This document shows positions 8,717-17,372 of a DNA stretch of 64,000 nucleotides, one piece after another (position 1 is the stretch's first letter; the number at the start of each line of letters is the position of its first letter). Source of the stretch: Acidobacteriota bacterium (GTDB lineage Bacteria > Acidobacteriota > Terriglobia > Bryobacterales > Bryobacteraceae); assembly GCA_026394015.1 (NCBI GenBank), contig JAPKZA010000272.1, positions 5,360 through 69,359 on the forward strand, written 5' to 3'. The position numbers and the translations under genes were made by a program. The notes beneath the pieces were generated by a model. It worked only from the letters and a program-made list of their open reading frames with translations, did no database searches and was not told the origin of the DNA.

Positions 8717-9745
8717 ATGAATTCGAACCAACTGCGATTGATGGCCGCCTCGACAGGGGCGTTGCTGCTGGTGGCCGCCAGCTATAGAACACAGACGCCG
8801 CGCGTGATGTCGGACACCGCGAACGCTTTTTTGGCTTCCTTAACTGCCGAGCAGAAAGGGAAAGCCGTGTTTGCTTTCGAGGACGATGAGCGCAAGAACT
8901 GGCACTTCATTCCGAAGGTGCGCAAGGGATTGCCGTTGAAGCAGATGTCGCACGAGCAGCGGCACTTGGCGCACGCTTTGCTGAGCGCGGGTGTGTCGCA
9001 GCAGGGCTACCAGAAGGCGATGAGCATCATGAGCCTCGAAGATATTCTGCGGCAGTTGGAGAAAGACACGACGGGTCGGCGGGATCCGGAGCAGTACTTC
9101 TTTTCGATCTTCGGCACGCCTTCTGAGGGTGGAACCTGGGCGTATCGGGTGGAAGGGCACCATTTGGCTTTGAACTGGACGATTGCGAAGAACCGTGTGG
9201 CTTCGAGCCCGATGTTCTTTGGAACTAACCCGGCGGAGATCAAAGAGGGGCCGCGGAAGGGTTTGCGGGTATTGGGCCGGGAAGAAGATTTGGGCCGAGA
9301 TCTGCGGGTAGCGTTGACCGCGGAGCAGGTGAAGACGGCGGTGGTGGCGGAGGTAGCCTACAAAGACATCTTCACGATGGCCGATCGGGTGGCGGCATTG
9401 AAGGGCCAGCCGAATGGCTTGTCGGCGGCGAAGATGACGGGCAAGCAGCGGGAGATGTTGGCGGGGTTGCTCGATGAGTACGTCTCGAACGTTCCGGAGC
9501 AGGCGGCGGCCACGCGGGCGGCGCAGGTGAAGGCGGCGGGGACGAACCTGTATTTCGCTTGGGCGGGTACGGCGGCGAAGGGCGAAGGCCATTACTATCG
9601 TGTGCAGGGCCCGACGTTCCTGGTGGAATACGACAACACGCAGAACAACAACAACCACGTGCACTCGGTTTGGCGGGACTATGCGGGGGACTTTGGGGTG
9701 GACCTGCTCGGCGATCACGTGAAGGCCAACCACTCGAAGGAGTAA
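8717..9745 (+). CDS. DUF3500 family secreted protein
   Basis: 342 residues from the ATG at 8717, which gives an N-terminal export or anchor segment (residues 6-22). The earlier in-frame start lies inside the peptidase gene. The body matches DUF3500: TAEQKGKAVFAFEDDERKNW, a run containing HFIPK and RKGLPLKQM, YFFSIFGTP, WAYRVEGHHLALNW, and the C-terminal VEYDNTQNNNNHVHSVWRD with clustered His and Asn. DUF3500 has no established function that I know of; the conserved His, Asp and Glu residues hint at a metal site. It follows the M23 gene by 34 nt and is probably read with it. Confidence 0.85.
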   Translation: MNSNQLRLMAASTGALLLVAASYRTQTPRVMSDTANAFLASLTAEQKGKAVFAFEDDERKNWHFIPKVRKGLPLKQMSHEQRHLAHALLSAGVSQQGYQKAMSIMSLEDILRQLEKDTTGRRDPEQYFFSIFGTPSEGGTWAYRVEGHHLALNWTIAKNRVASSPMFFGTNPAEIKEGPRKGLRVLGREEDLGRDLRVALTAEQVKTAVVAEVAYKDIFTMADRVAALKGQPNGLSAAKMTGKQREMLAGLLDEYVSNVPEQAAATRAAQVKAAGTNLYFAWAGTAAKGEGHYYRVQGPTFLVEYDNTQNNNNHVHSVWRDYAGDFGVDLLGDHVKANHSKE

Positions 9746-9764
9746 GCCAAGTTAGAATAGAGAG

Positions 9765-10850
9765 ATGGTTTCTCGCCGCGCGCTTTTCGTTTTGATGGGC
9801 GCGCGGCCTATTCTCGCGGCGAGCGGTAAGGGGCAGGAGACGGCGGGAGATCGGCAGCGGTTTCTGGATCCGACGACCGAGTTTGAAGTAGTCCGGCTGA
9901 CGAGCCCGGAGTTTGTGAGCATCCTGCCTTCGAACACGGGGCGGACGGTTTCGCGGCGGGCGGAGTTTTTGATTTGTGGCTCTGATCGCGGGCAAGGGAT
10001 GCAGGCTTACCGGATTGACGTGAAATCTGGCAAGACGCGGCAGTTAACGGAGCTTGCGGCCTTGGAGCCGGAGACGATGACGCTGGCCGGTGGGGACCGG
10101 TGGTTGTACGCGATCGATGGGACTCGATTCCTGCAAATTAATTTGGGCACGTTGCGGGAGCGGGTGATCGCGGAGATGGGGGAGAGCGGGCGGAAGTTGA
10201 GCGTGTCGGAAGACGGGCTGAACGCGGTGTTCGCTGAGAAGGCCGGTGCGATGACGCGGTTGCGGTTTACGCCGACGGGGAAGCCGGGGTTGCAGACGGT
10301 GGCGGAGTTTGAGGGTCTTTTGACCGAGGTGGGGGTGCGACCGAAGCGGGCGGGGCTCTTTTATGTGCGGGACGGTGGGCTGTGGCTCGCCAGTTTCGAT
10401 GGAAAAGAGAATCGCCAGTTGAAGACGCCGAGCGGGCAGGTGCTGGAGGCGCAGTGGTCTCCGGATGGCCGGACGATTTTGTATTTGTTGCAGCCGGGGG
10501 ACGGGGTAGGGCGGCTGAATGAGATTCACGAGTACGCTCCGGATGCGAACACGGATTTGATGCTGGCGAAGACGAGCCAGTTTGTACGGTTCGCGCCGAA
10601 CGGCGACGCCACGGTGTTTCTGGGGGCGAGTGGGAGCAAGGCACAGCCGACGCTGCTGCTGCTGCTGCGGGCGGTACGGCGCGAGTTGACCGTGTGCGAG
10701 CACAAGTGTTCGGACCCCCGGCTGGCGAACCCGACGTTTGCGCCGAACTCGCAGCGGATCTTTTTTCAGACTGACCGGCACGGGAAGATGGTGATCTACT
10801 CGATGGTGGTGGATCGGTTGGTGGACCCGACCGAGGATGCGACCCAGTAG
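9765..10850 (+). CDS. Secreted TolB/oligogalacturonate-lyase-like beta-propeller protein
   Basis: 361 residues. A short hydrophobic N-terminus (MVSRRALFVLMGARPILAAS) suggests export. The rest shows repeated propeller blades typical of PD40 and oligogalacturonide-lyase-like proteins: VVRLTSPEF, FLICGSDRGQGMQAYRIDVK, a SGKTRQLTEL turn, QWSPDGRTILYLLQPGDG and FAPNSQRIFFQTDRHGKMVIYSM. The Mn-binding His set of true family 22 lyases is not obvious, so I would not claim lyase activity. It may be a binding or signalling propeller. The gene starts 19 nt after the DUF3500 stop. Confidence 0.7.
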   Translation: MVSRRALFVLMGARPILAASGKGQETAGDRQRFLDPTTEFEVVRLTSPEFVSILPSNTGRTVSRRAEFLICGSDRGQGMQAYRIDVKSGKTRQLTELAALEPETMTLAGGDRWLYAIDGTRFLQINLGTLRERVIAEMGESGRKLSVSEDGLNAVFAEKAGAMTRLRFTPTGKPGLQTVAEFEGLLTEVGVRPKRAGLFYVRDGGLWLASFDGKENRQLKTPSGQVLEAQWSPDGRTILYLLQPGDGVGRLNEIHEYAPDANTDLMLAKTSQFVRFAPNGDATVFLGASGSKAQPTLLLLLRAVRRELTVCEHKCSDPRLANPTFAPNSQRIFFQTDRHGKMVIYSMVVDRLVDPTEDATQ

Positions 10851-11088
10851 CTGGGCCGGGCCGTACCGATAGTGCTTGTGGTACTTGGCTGGACGCTTTG
10901 ACGCAGTGCTTTGGAGTGGGGTTGGAGGGGAGGGGCTTGTATTTCGTCGCAATTTGTTCAAGAATTTAGGCGATGGGCCGAAGTGTTAAATAGCGGAGCG
11001 TTGGATTTGGTAGCAGTACTGAGTCTTCTAGTGGTCTGCCAAAGCCATGCTGCTTTTTGCGACGGAAGCGTTACTTGAGGAGTGTCCT

Positions 11089-11451
11089 GTGCAGTTCACC
11101 TCACAAATTGCCCGCTTGAATGGCGCTGTAGCGCTAGAGCGTTTGGGCGGCGACGAAGAGCTTTTGCGCGAAGTGGCGCGATTGTTCTTGGAAGAGTATC
11201 CGGGGCTTCTGTTGGAGATTCGTCAGGCTGTGGCCGCGCGCGACGCGGATGCATTGCAGCGAGCGGCTCATAGCTTGAAGGGGTCGGTGTCGAACTTCGG
11301 AGCCGACGCGGCTTACAACGCGGCGTTCGTGTTGGAGATGATGGGGCGTACGCGGGATTTGGAGCACGTCGAGCGGGGACTGGCCGAGCTTGACGAGGCG
11401 TTGCTGTACATTCATCCAGCGTTGTTGGAATTGGCACTTGAGAGCGCATAA
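11089..11451 (+). CDS. Hpt (histidine phosphotransfer) domain protein
   Basis: 120 residues as a stand-alone Hpt domain. The phospho-accepting residue is His61 in AAHSLKGSVSNFGA, the classical Hpt helix motif. The GTG start at 11089 is chosen because GAGGAG at 11077-11082 sits 6 nt before it; an in-frame ATG at 11047 lacks such a site and would add 14 residues. Hpt proteins shuttle phosphoryl groups between hybrid kinases and response regulators. No hybrid kinase is nearby, so its partners are elsewhere. The 238 nt upstream hold no gene I can support. Confidence 0.87.
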   Translation: MQFTSQIARLNGAVALERLGGDEELLREVARLFLEEYPGLLLEIRQAVAARDADALQRAAHSLKGSVSNFGADAAYNAAFVLEMMGRTRDLEHVERGLAELDEALLYIHPALLELALESA

Positions 11452-11506
11452 TATCTTTCTTTCTTGCGTGGGGTAAACGGCCCGTTTGCTATAGTTAAAG
11501 TTCAAT

Positions 11507-12343
11507 ATGGCGGTTATGGACGTAGTTTGCGCGCACAGCCCTGATTCCGATGATGCGTATATGTTTTACGGTTTGGCGACGAAGAAGATTCGTTCCAAGC
11601 TAGTAAATTTTAAGCATGTCCTCGATGACATCCAGACGCTGAACAAAAAGGCGATGGTGGGTGAGTACGAGTTGACGGCGATTTCGTACCACGCTTATCC
11701 GTATGTGGCGGATAAATACTTCGTGATGGCGTCGGGATCGAGCGTGGGCGACGGCTACGGCCCTGTGATCGTGTCGAATCACCCGATGACCCCCGAGGAT
11801 TTGAAGGGCAAGCGGATCGCGATTCCGGGGCGGATGACGACGGCGTTTTTGACGCTGAGCATTTTTCAACCCGACTTTATTCCGGTGGAAGTGCCGTTCG
11901 ACAAAATTCTGGATGTGGTGAAAGACGGGGCGGCGGATGCCGGCTTGGTAATTCACGAAGCACAGTTGACCTATGCCCGGGGCGGTTTTCATCAGATTAT
12001 CGATTTGGGGAAGTGGTGGAAGAAGACGCAAGGGATGCCGCTGCCGCTCGGTTGCAACATTCTACGACGGGACCTGGAGCCGGAGATTCGGACCGAATGC
12101 TGCCGGTTGATGCGGGAGAGCATTCAGTACGCACTCGACAACCACGAAGAGGCGTTGACGTACGCGATGCAGTTTGCTCGGGACATGGAGGCTGACCTAG
12201 CCACCAAGTTCGTCGGGATGTACGTGAACCACTACACGGTGGATGCGGGCGATCTGATTCCGAAAGCGGCGCAGCAACTGCTCGATATGGGCCATGACAT
12301 TGGGTTGATCCCGAACCGGGTGCAGCTCGAGTTTATCCGGTAG
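11507..12343 (+). CDS. mqnD: MqnD-like menaquinone biosynthesis protein (MqnA/MqnD/SBP family)
   Basis: 278 residues. The fold is the periplasmic-binding-protein-like one of MqnA and MqnD: AHSPDSDDAYMFYGL at the N-terminus, an ISYHAYPYVADKY strand, GPVIVSN, LKGKRIAIPGRMTTAFLTL and AGLVIHEAQLTYA. The last resembles MqnD, which converts cyclic dehypoxanthine futalosine to 1,4-dihydroxy-6-naphthoate in the cytoplasm. There is no signal peptide, arguing against an ABC-transporter binding protein. Other mqn genes are not in the window, so assignment between MqnD and a paralogue is not settled. A TG-extended TATAGT box at 11490-11495 lies only 11 nt before the ATG, implying a very short leader. Confidence 0.72.
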   Translation: MAVMDVVCAHSPDSDDAYMFYGLATKKIRSKLVNFKHVLDDIQTLNKKAMVGEYELTAISYHAYPYVADKYFVMASGSSVGDGYGPVIVSNHPMTPEDLKGKRIAIPGRMTTAFLTLSIFQPDFIPVEVPFDKILDVVKDGAADAGLVIHEAQLTYARGGFHQIIDLGKWWKKTQGMPLPLGCNILRRDLEPEIRTECCRLMRESIQYALDNHEEALTYAMQFARDMEADLATKFVGMYVNHYTVDAGDLIPKAAQQLLDMGHDIGLIPNRVQLEFIR

Positions 12344-12374
12344 ACTTTCGGGGCGCGGCGGACGTCCTAGAAGC

Positions 12375-13652
12375 ATGCGGATTGCTTTGCTTCTCGTCCT
12401 TTGTTCTCTTTGGTTACCGGCTGCTCAGACTTCTTCTGCGAAGGAGCGGCAAAAGTACGCCAAGTCGATGGCAAAGGAAGGAGCGGGCGGCATTCCGAAG
12501 CTGCTGCCGTATGCGCAGGATCCTGATGCCGAGGTGCGTCGGGAGGTCGTCCGTTCGATGGTGGCGATTGGGGGGCCTGCGTCGCTGGAGCCGCTGACGC
12601 AGGCGCTGTCGGATAGCGACGAAGAGGTCCAGATTCGGGCGACGGACGGGGTCGTGAACTTCTATCTGCCGGGGTATTGGGAGAGCGGGCTGAGTGGGAC
12701 GATGAAGCGGGCGGGGACGCGGGTTTTGAGCCGCTGGACGGACACGAACGATCAGGTGATTCCGGGGTATGTCGAGGTTCGGCCGGAGGTCGTGGCGGCG
12801 CTGGGGAAGATGACGAACAGCAGCGAGTCGATGGTGGCGCGGGCGAACGCGGCGCGGGCGGTGGGGGTCTTGCGGGGGAAGGCGGCGTTGGGGGACTTGG
12901 TGCAGGCGATGACGGCCAAGGACGGGAAGTTGATTTATGAGGTGCTGATCGCGTTCGAGAAGATTCGGGATCGGGGTGTGGCACCGAAGATTCACTATCT
13001 GCTGCGGGATCTGGATGAGAAGGTGCAGTTGGCGGCGCTGGAGACGGTGGGTCTGCTGATGAACCCGGAGTCGGTGGCTCCGTTGCGGGAGGCCTATGAA
13101 CGGGCCAGGAATGAGCGGGTGCGGCGGGCGGCGTTGAATGCAGTGGCGTTGATTCCCGATGAGGGGTCTCGCCCCTTGTTTATGGCTCAATTGGATTCGC
13201 CCGATGAGTATTTGCGGGCGGCGGCGGCTGAGGGGTTGGCGAGGTTGGGTAAGGCGGAGGACGAGGTGGCGCTGCGGGAGAGGTTCGATAAGGAAGTGAA
13301 GATGCGGGCGAGGTTGGCGCAGGCATTCGGGGCGGCGAGGTTAGGGGCGGCGGGAATGGGGGAGTTCGATGCGCTGCGGTACCTTGTGAATACGCTGAAC
13401 CAGAAGGCTTGGAAGGGGATGGCGGAGGGGTATTTGGTGGAGTTGGTGAGAGTGGAAGCGGTGCGGGCCGCGCTTATGCCGGTGGTGGCGCAATCGACGA
13501 AGACCGAGAAGCTCGCTTTGGCACAGGTCTTCGGACGCAGCGGGAGCCGAGATCTGGAGCCGGCCTTGGAAGGATTGGCGAAGGACGCCGATACCGAGGT
13601 GGCGAGCGAAGCGCTGAGAAACTTGCGGAGCCTGCGAACACTGGCCCCGTAA
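12375..13652 (+). CDS. Secreted HEAT-repeat protein
   Basis: 425 residues. A signal peptide (MRIALLLVLCSLWLPAAQ) precedes an array of about ten helical HEAT or PBS-lyase-like repeats, for example AEVRREVVRSMVAIGGPASL, EEVQIRATDGVVNFY, EKVQLAALETVGLLM, ERVRRAALNAVALI and EYLRAAAAEGLARLG. Such solenoids are protein-binding scaffolds; nothing indicates catalysis. The gene is 31 nt downstream of mqnD and ends just before a strong bidirectional terminator. Confidence 0.85.
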   Translation: MRIALLLVLCSLWLPAAQTSSAKERQKYAKSMAKEGAGGIPKLLPYAQDPDAEVRREVVRSMVAIGGPASLEPLTQALSDSDEEVQIRATDGVVNFYLPGYWESGLSGTMKRAGTRVLSRWTDTNDQVIPGYVEVRPEVVAALGKMTNSSESMVARANAARAVGVLRGKAALGDLVQAMTAKDGKLIYEVLIAFEKIRDRGVAPKIHYLLRDLDEKVQLAALETVGLLMNPESVAPLREAYERARNERVRRAALNAVALIPDEGSRPLFMAQLDSPDEYLRAAAAEGLARLGKAEDEVALRERFDKEVKMRARLAQAFGAARLGAAGMGEFDALRYLVNTLNQKAWKGMAEGYLVELVRVEAVRAALMPVVAQSTKTEKLALAQVFGRSGSRDLEPALEGLAKDADTEVASEALRNLRSLRTLAP

Positions 13653-13656
13653 AGAC

Positions 13657-13684
13657 AAATGGCCCCGCCTGCGCGGGGCCATTT
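13657..13684. terminator. Perfect 12-bp hairpin, bidirectional terminator
   Basis: AAATGGCCCCGC and GCGGGGCCATTT pair perfectly around a CTGC loop. The stem begins 4 nt after the HEAT-gene stop and ends 13 nt before the stop of the convergent small gene. The flanking A and T runs are symmetric, so it can act on both strands, though the U tract is only three bases. Confidence 0.85.
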
Positions 13685-13697
13685 GCGGCAAAGCGAA

Positions 13698-13907
13698 CTA
13701 CTTCGCTTTCTTCTGTTTCTGCTGACCGACGCGGACTTTGGTCAACGACGCTTTCTGGTCGGTCCAAGACTTCCAGTCGAACCGAGCGGAGGCTTCTTTC
13801 AAAAAAACTTCGTGGTCGGTACCCTTGGGGACCACGGCCATGAGGGTAGCCGTATTGAGTCCATCGGGGCTCACGACACGGAAGCGCTTAACATTCGTAA
13901 TTGCCAT
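13698..13907 (-). CDS. Small basic conserved-looking protein of unknown function
   Basis: 69 residues, starting MAITNVKRFRVVSPDGLNT and ending in a lysine-rich tail (VGQQKQKKAK). It reads as a real protein: ordered hydrophobic pattern, a clean ATG and a terminator 13 nt beyond its stop. No family is recognised. The basic tail could bind nucleic acid, but this is a guess. It is 23 nt beyond the stop-side end of nothing on its own strand; its upstream neighbour on the same strand is the epimerase gene transcribed toward it, so the two may share a transcript. Confidence 0.65.
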   Translation of the reverse strand: MAITNVKRFRVVSPDGLNTATLMAVVPKGTDHEVFLKEASARFDWKSWTDQKASLTKVRVGQQKQKKAK

Positions 13908-13929
13908 AACCGTCTTATCATAGCATGCG

Positions 13930-14826
13930 CTACGGGTAAATAGTGGCCAAGGCGGCGGGCAGTTGCGGGAATTGGAACTGAAAGCCGGCTTTGAGGGCGG
14001 CTTGAGGTTGGACGCGTTGGGAGGCGAAGAGAATTTGAGCCATTTCGCCATAAAGGAGCTTGACGGCGAACTCCGGCGCGGGCAGAAAAGCGGGGCGGTG
14101 GAGGGCGCTGGCGAGATCGCGGGTGAACTCGCGGTTGGTGACCGGGTTGGGGGCGACGCCATTGAGCACTCCGGAGACGGACTCGTTTTCAGCGGCGAAT
14201 CGAATCATGCCGACGAGGTCGTCGACGTGGATCCAGCTCATCCACTGTTTGCCGTTGCCGAGTACGCCGCCGACGCCGGCGCGGAAGAGCGGGGTCATGG
14301 ACTCGAGGGCTCCGCCGTCGGCCCCGAGGACGATGCCGATGCGGATTTTGACGACGCGGAGGCCGTGTTCGGCCGCTCGGTCGGCTTCGGCTTCCCAGGC
14401 TGTACAGACATCGGGTAAGAAGCCAGAGGCGGCCTTAGCGCTTTCGCCCAGGACTTCGTCTCCGCGATCCCCGTAGATGCCGACGGCGGAGGCGCAGATG
14501 AGCGTTTTGGGGCGGTGGAGGAGCTTGCCGATGGCGGAGACCAGGTTTCTCGTGCCGATGACGCGGGAGTCGCGGATGCTCTGTTTCGCTTCTGGGGTCC
14601 AACGTTGGGCGACCGGTTCACCGGCGAGGTGGATAATTACCTCTGAGCGCTGCAGGAGTTCGCGGCTTGGCTCCGCGGCGGTGGGGTTCCAGTGCCCGAA
14701 CTGAAAGAGGGGGCTGAGGTCCGGGTTTTTCCGTCCCAGGATGATGACCGAGTGCTTATCCGGTGGGTAGATTTTGAGAAGACGGCGGCCGATGAAGCCG
14801 GTGGCGCCGGAGATGGTCAGAAACAT
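13930..14826 (-). CDS. TIGR01777-type sugar-nucleotide epimerase-like SDR
   Basis: 298 residues from the ATG at 14826. ISGATGFIGRRLL is the NAD(P)-binding motif; IHLAGEPVAQRWT, RDSRVIGTRNLV, SASAVGIYGDRGDEVLGE-like sequence, and RIGIVLGADGGAL with FRAGVGGVLGNGKQWMSWIHVDD define the TIGR01777 (SDR39U1-like, YfcH) family. The family's reaction is not known with certainty. The start codon overlaps the end of the photolyase gene by 10 nt, so translation is probably coupled. Confidence 0.88.
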   Translation of the reverse strand: MFLTISGATGFIGRRLLKIYPPDKHSVIILGRKNPDLSPLFQFGHWNPTAAEPSRELLQRSEVIIHLAGEPVAQRWTPEAKQSIRDSRVIGTRNLVSAIGKLLHRPKTLICASAVGIYGDRGDEVLGESAKAASGFLPDVCTAWEAEADRAAEHGLRVVKIRIGIVLGADGGALESMTPLFRAGVGGVLGNGKQWMSWIHVDDLVGMIRFAAENESVSGVLNGVAPNPVTNREFTRDLASALHRPAFLPAPEFAVKLLYGEMAQILFASQRVQPQAALKAGFQFQFPQLPAALATIYP

Positions 14827-16244
14827 AGTTGCGAAGCTCCAGGAGCCGCGTCGAGGCCGGTTCGTTGCATCTGGGTGATGTCGCGAAGGTAGGAGTCGAC
14901 GTCGGTTTTTCTTTTCATGCCATCGAAGCCCATGAATCGCACCATGCCGAAGATGCTCCGTTCCTGCCAAGGGCGGTCGTGGAGTCCGAAGCACCAAAGG
15001 ACGCCGGTGTAGGTGTTCGGGTCGCGACCGTCGAGGGCGTAGATGTCGTGGATCTTGATCATAGTGCAGAGTGCATCGGCATGAGAGGCGGACCACTCGA
15101 TGATCTTCTTGCCCCAATACATACGGTAATAGCCATGGATTTTGCCTCGGAGAAGCATCTCCTGCTGACAGGCGTTCCAGAGCGGGTCGTGGGTTTGGGC
15201 GTTAAGAAACTGCTCTTTAGTGTAGACGTATTCTCGGTGGTCGGGGGCGTGCTTGGCCAAAGTCTTTTGAGCCCAGTCCGGAAGGCATTCCAATTGATCG
15301 TAGTTGGGGGTGAACCGGGTGAAGTTGAAGGCGAGTTCCCGGCGGACGATCAACTCTTCCAGGAACTCTCCAGCCATGAGTTTGTGTTGGGCGGCGTAGC
15401 CTTCGACGGCGAGGGCGATTTCGAGTGAGCTGATGATGCCGAAGTGGAGGTAGGGGGAGAGTTCGCTCGTGACGTGGTTGGAGGGCGAGTTCTTATCGCG
15501 GGCGTAGCGGGAGAGGCGGTCGACGAGGAAACGCTGGAGGGCTCGTTCTGCGGCGGCGCGGCCGCCGGGGAAGGCGATGGAAGGGGCGACGGAATGGTCA
15601 ATGGCGCAGGCGGCGACGAGGGCGGCGACGTTGGTGGGAGTGACGTTGGTGTGCCAGGCTGGGCGGGGGGCGGAGAAACGATGTTGGGGGCGCAGAGGGG
15701 GGACGGCTTCGAGGTGATCGGGGAGCATGCGCTTCACTTTCGGGCGCATGGAGTAGGCGGCCCACTCGCGCTTGTCGTAGCGATTCATTGGGATGATGCA
15801 ACTGGAATCGACGGCGTGATAAGCGAGGCCGAGTTTGGCGGGGACCGAGGAGTTGTGCCAGGAGGCGATGAAGGTGGGGTAATCGTCGGTGACGAGGAGG
15901 GCGGCGTGGGCGGCGAGCTGGTAGAGGACGTCGTTCGGGTCGGAGGGTTGCTGGCGGAGATAGAAGCAGTAGCCGATGCCGAGTGCGTCGAGCGTTTGCT
16001 GGGTTTCGGGAACACCGGCGACGACGAAGGAGTGGATACGGTCGTTGGCGTGGGGGTAGGTGAACGTGAGGCCTTCGTAGACGAGAACGGGGAGGCCGAG
16101 TTCGTTGGCTTTTTCGACGGCGTAGTAAAGTGCGTGGTTCGATTCGACGCGCCGGTTCATCTGAGACCAGTAGAGGACGTACTTTGATCCGGTTGCGCGG
16201 AGCGGGGCATCGTTGAGGGGGCGGACGCGATGTTCGAGGATCAC
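14817..16244 (-). CDS. phr: Class II CPD photolyase
   Basis: About 475 residues, the usual class II size. Class II features run in order: an N-terminal RVRPLNDAP segment, VLYWSQMNRRVESNHALYYA, ANELGLPVLV, then the FAD-domain signatures LSPYLHFGIISSLEIAL, EELIVRRELAFNFTRF, a DPLWNACQQEMLLRGKIHGY region and DPNTYTGVLWCFGLHDRPW. The enzyme splits cyclobutane pyrimidine dimers with blue light using FADH-. A GTG at 16244 is taken as start because it falls just before the conserved RVRPLN; a TTG at 16280 is possible. It is divergent from the radical SAM gene (48 nt) and overlaps the epimerase gene. Confidence 0.9.
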   Translation of the reverse strand: MILEHRVRPLNDAPLRATGSKYVLYWSQMNRRVESNHALYYAVEKANELGLPVLVYEGLTFTYPHANDRIHSFVVAGVPETQQTLDALGIGYCFYLRQQPSDPNDVLYQLAAHAALLVTDDYPTFIASWHNSSVPAKLGLAYHAVDSSCIIPMNRYDKREWAAYSMRPKVKRMLPDHLEAVPPLRPQHRFSAPRPAWHTNVTPTNVAALVAACAIDHSVAPSIAFPGGRAAAERALQRFLVDRLSRYARDKNSPSNHVTSELSPYLHFGIISSLEIALAVEGYAAQHKLMAGEFLEELIVRRELAFNFTRFTPNYDQLECLPDWAQKTLAKHAPDHREYVYTKEQFLNAQTHDPLWNACQQEMLLRGKIHGYYRMYWGKKIIEWSASHADALCTMIKIHDIYALDGRDPNTYTGVLWCFGLHDRPWQERSIFGMVRFMGFDGMKRKTDVDSYLRDITQMQRTGLDAAPGASQLCF

Positions 16245-16292
16245 CCCCGATAGATGCTTCGTCTTCGTCGTGCGCTGCAATAATGGAAGCTG

Positions 16293-17372
16293 ATGCGGAT
16301 TTGGAATCGCGCGAAATTGCTGGGGGCTTACCTGCGCGGTCAGGAGCGGGTGGACGCGCTGCCGGTGGAATACATCGTGGAGACGACGGCGAAGTGTAAT
16401 CTGTATTGCCCGATGTGCCCGCGGGAGACGCATAAGCAGCCGAAAGAGGATATGACCGGGGAGATTTTTGAGCGCTTGGTGGAAGAGGCGGGGCAGACGG
16501 GCGAGCATATGATGCTGATCGGGTTGGGGGAGCCGTTCCTGGATCCGAAGATCTACGAGCGGATTGAGTTTTGCGAGCGGCATCAGGTGTACACGTTGCT
16601 GTCGACGAACGGGACCTTGCTGGACGCCGAGGCTACCGAGCGGATCCTGAAGAGCACGCTGGAGCACCTCACGTTGAGCTTCGATGGGTCAACGAAAGAG
16701 AGCTTTGAGTTTTATCGGAAGGGCGCGAAGTTCGAGCGGGTGCGCGATAATTTTCTGCACTTTTGCCGTCGGAAGCACGAGACTAAGGCGAAGATACAGG
16801 TGGTCGTGCAGATGGTCCGGATGGAGAAGAACTGGAACGAAGTGGGCGATTTCATGCGGTTCTGGTCGGCGGTGCCGGGGGTGGACCAGGTGCGGGTGAA
16901 GGCGGACGAGACGAATCTGATGCGGCCGGAGGCGGGCCATGCGGCGGCGGATTGGGCTCATCCTTGCCACTATCTGTGGCGGGGGGCGATGTATGTGAAG
17001 CACAACGGGGACGTCTACCCGTGTTGCCAGAGCTACATGCTGGACGGGAAGCCGATGGGGAATATTGGCACGGAATCGTTGCCGGAGATTTTCAATGCTC
17101 CGGAGATGCGGCGGATGCGGCGGCTGCATACGCAGGGCAAGGCGGGCGAGATTGATATTTGCGCGCGCTGTTGCACGACGATTCCGCATCCGCTGTTAGT
17201 GGCCGGGAGCCTGTTGTTTCACGGCCGGACGGTGCGAAAGCTACTGCCGTTCGTCGAGCGGCTGGTTTATTTGACGAAGCTGCCGGGACGGTGGTTGAAG
17301 CCGCAGGCTCCGCTGCCGCCCAAGAGCGGAGATGACCTGGTGCAGATTAGCGGGACCCGAGAATCGCGGTAA
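16293..17372 (+). CDS. Radical SAM/SPASM domain enzyme
   Basis: 359 residues. The SAM-cluster motif is AKCNLYCPMCPRE with Cys35, Cys39 and Cys42. Then come LIGLGEPFLDP (SAM-binding GE-type motif), LSTNGTLLD and TLSFDGSTKESFEFYRK. The C-terminal SPASM region has VYPCCQSYML and ICARCCTTI cysteines able to hold extra Fe-S clusters. Members modify peptides, proteins or sugars. The CxxxCxxC spacing and tail are not those of anaerobic sulfatase-maturating enzymes, so I do not link it to the sulfatases here. The 3' end overlaps the convergent fusion gene by 26 nt. Confidence 0.85.
   Translation: MRIWNRAKLLGAYLRGQERVDALPVEYIVETTAKCNLYCPMCPRETHKQPKEDMTGEIFERLVEEAGQTGEHMMLIGLGEPFLDPKIYERIEFCERHQVYTLLSTNGTLLDAEATERILKSTLEHLTLSFDGSTKESFEFYRKGAKFERVRDNFLHFCRRKHETKAKIQVVVQMVRMEKNWNEVGDFMRFWSAVPGVDQVRVKADETNLMRPEAGHAAADWAHPCHYLWRGAMYVKHNGDVYPCCQSYMLDGKPMGNIGTESLPEIFNAPEMRRMRRLHTQGKAGEIDICARCCTTIPHPLLVAGSLLFHGRTVRKLLPFVERLVYLTKLPGRWLKPQAPLPPKSGDDLVQISGTRESR

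Noticed and set aside
16293-17372. Radical SAM enzyme as the sulfatase-activating anSME
   Set aside because: The CxxxCxxC context and C-terminal Cys pattern differ from anSME, and the sulfatases lie on other transcripts.
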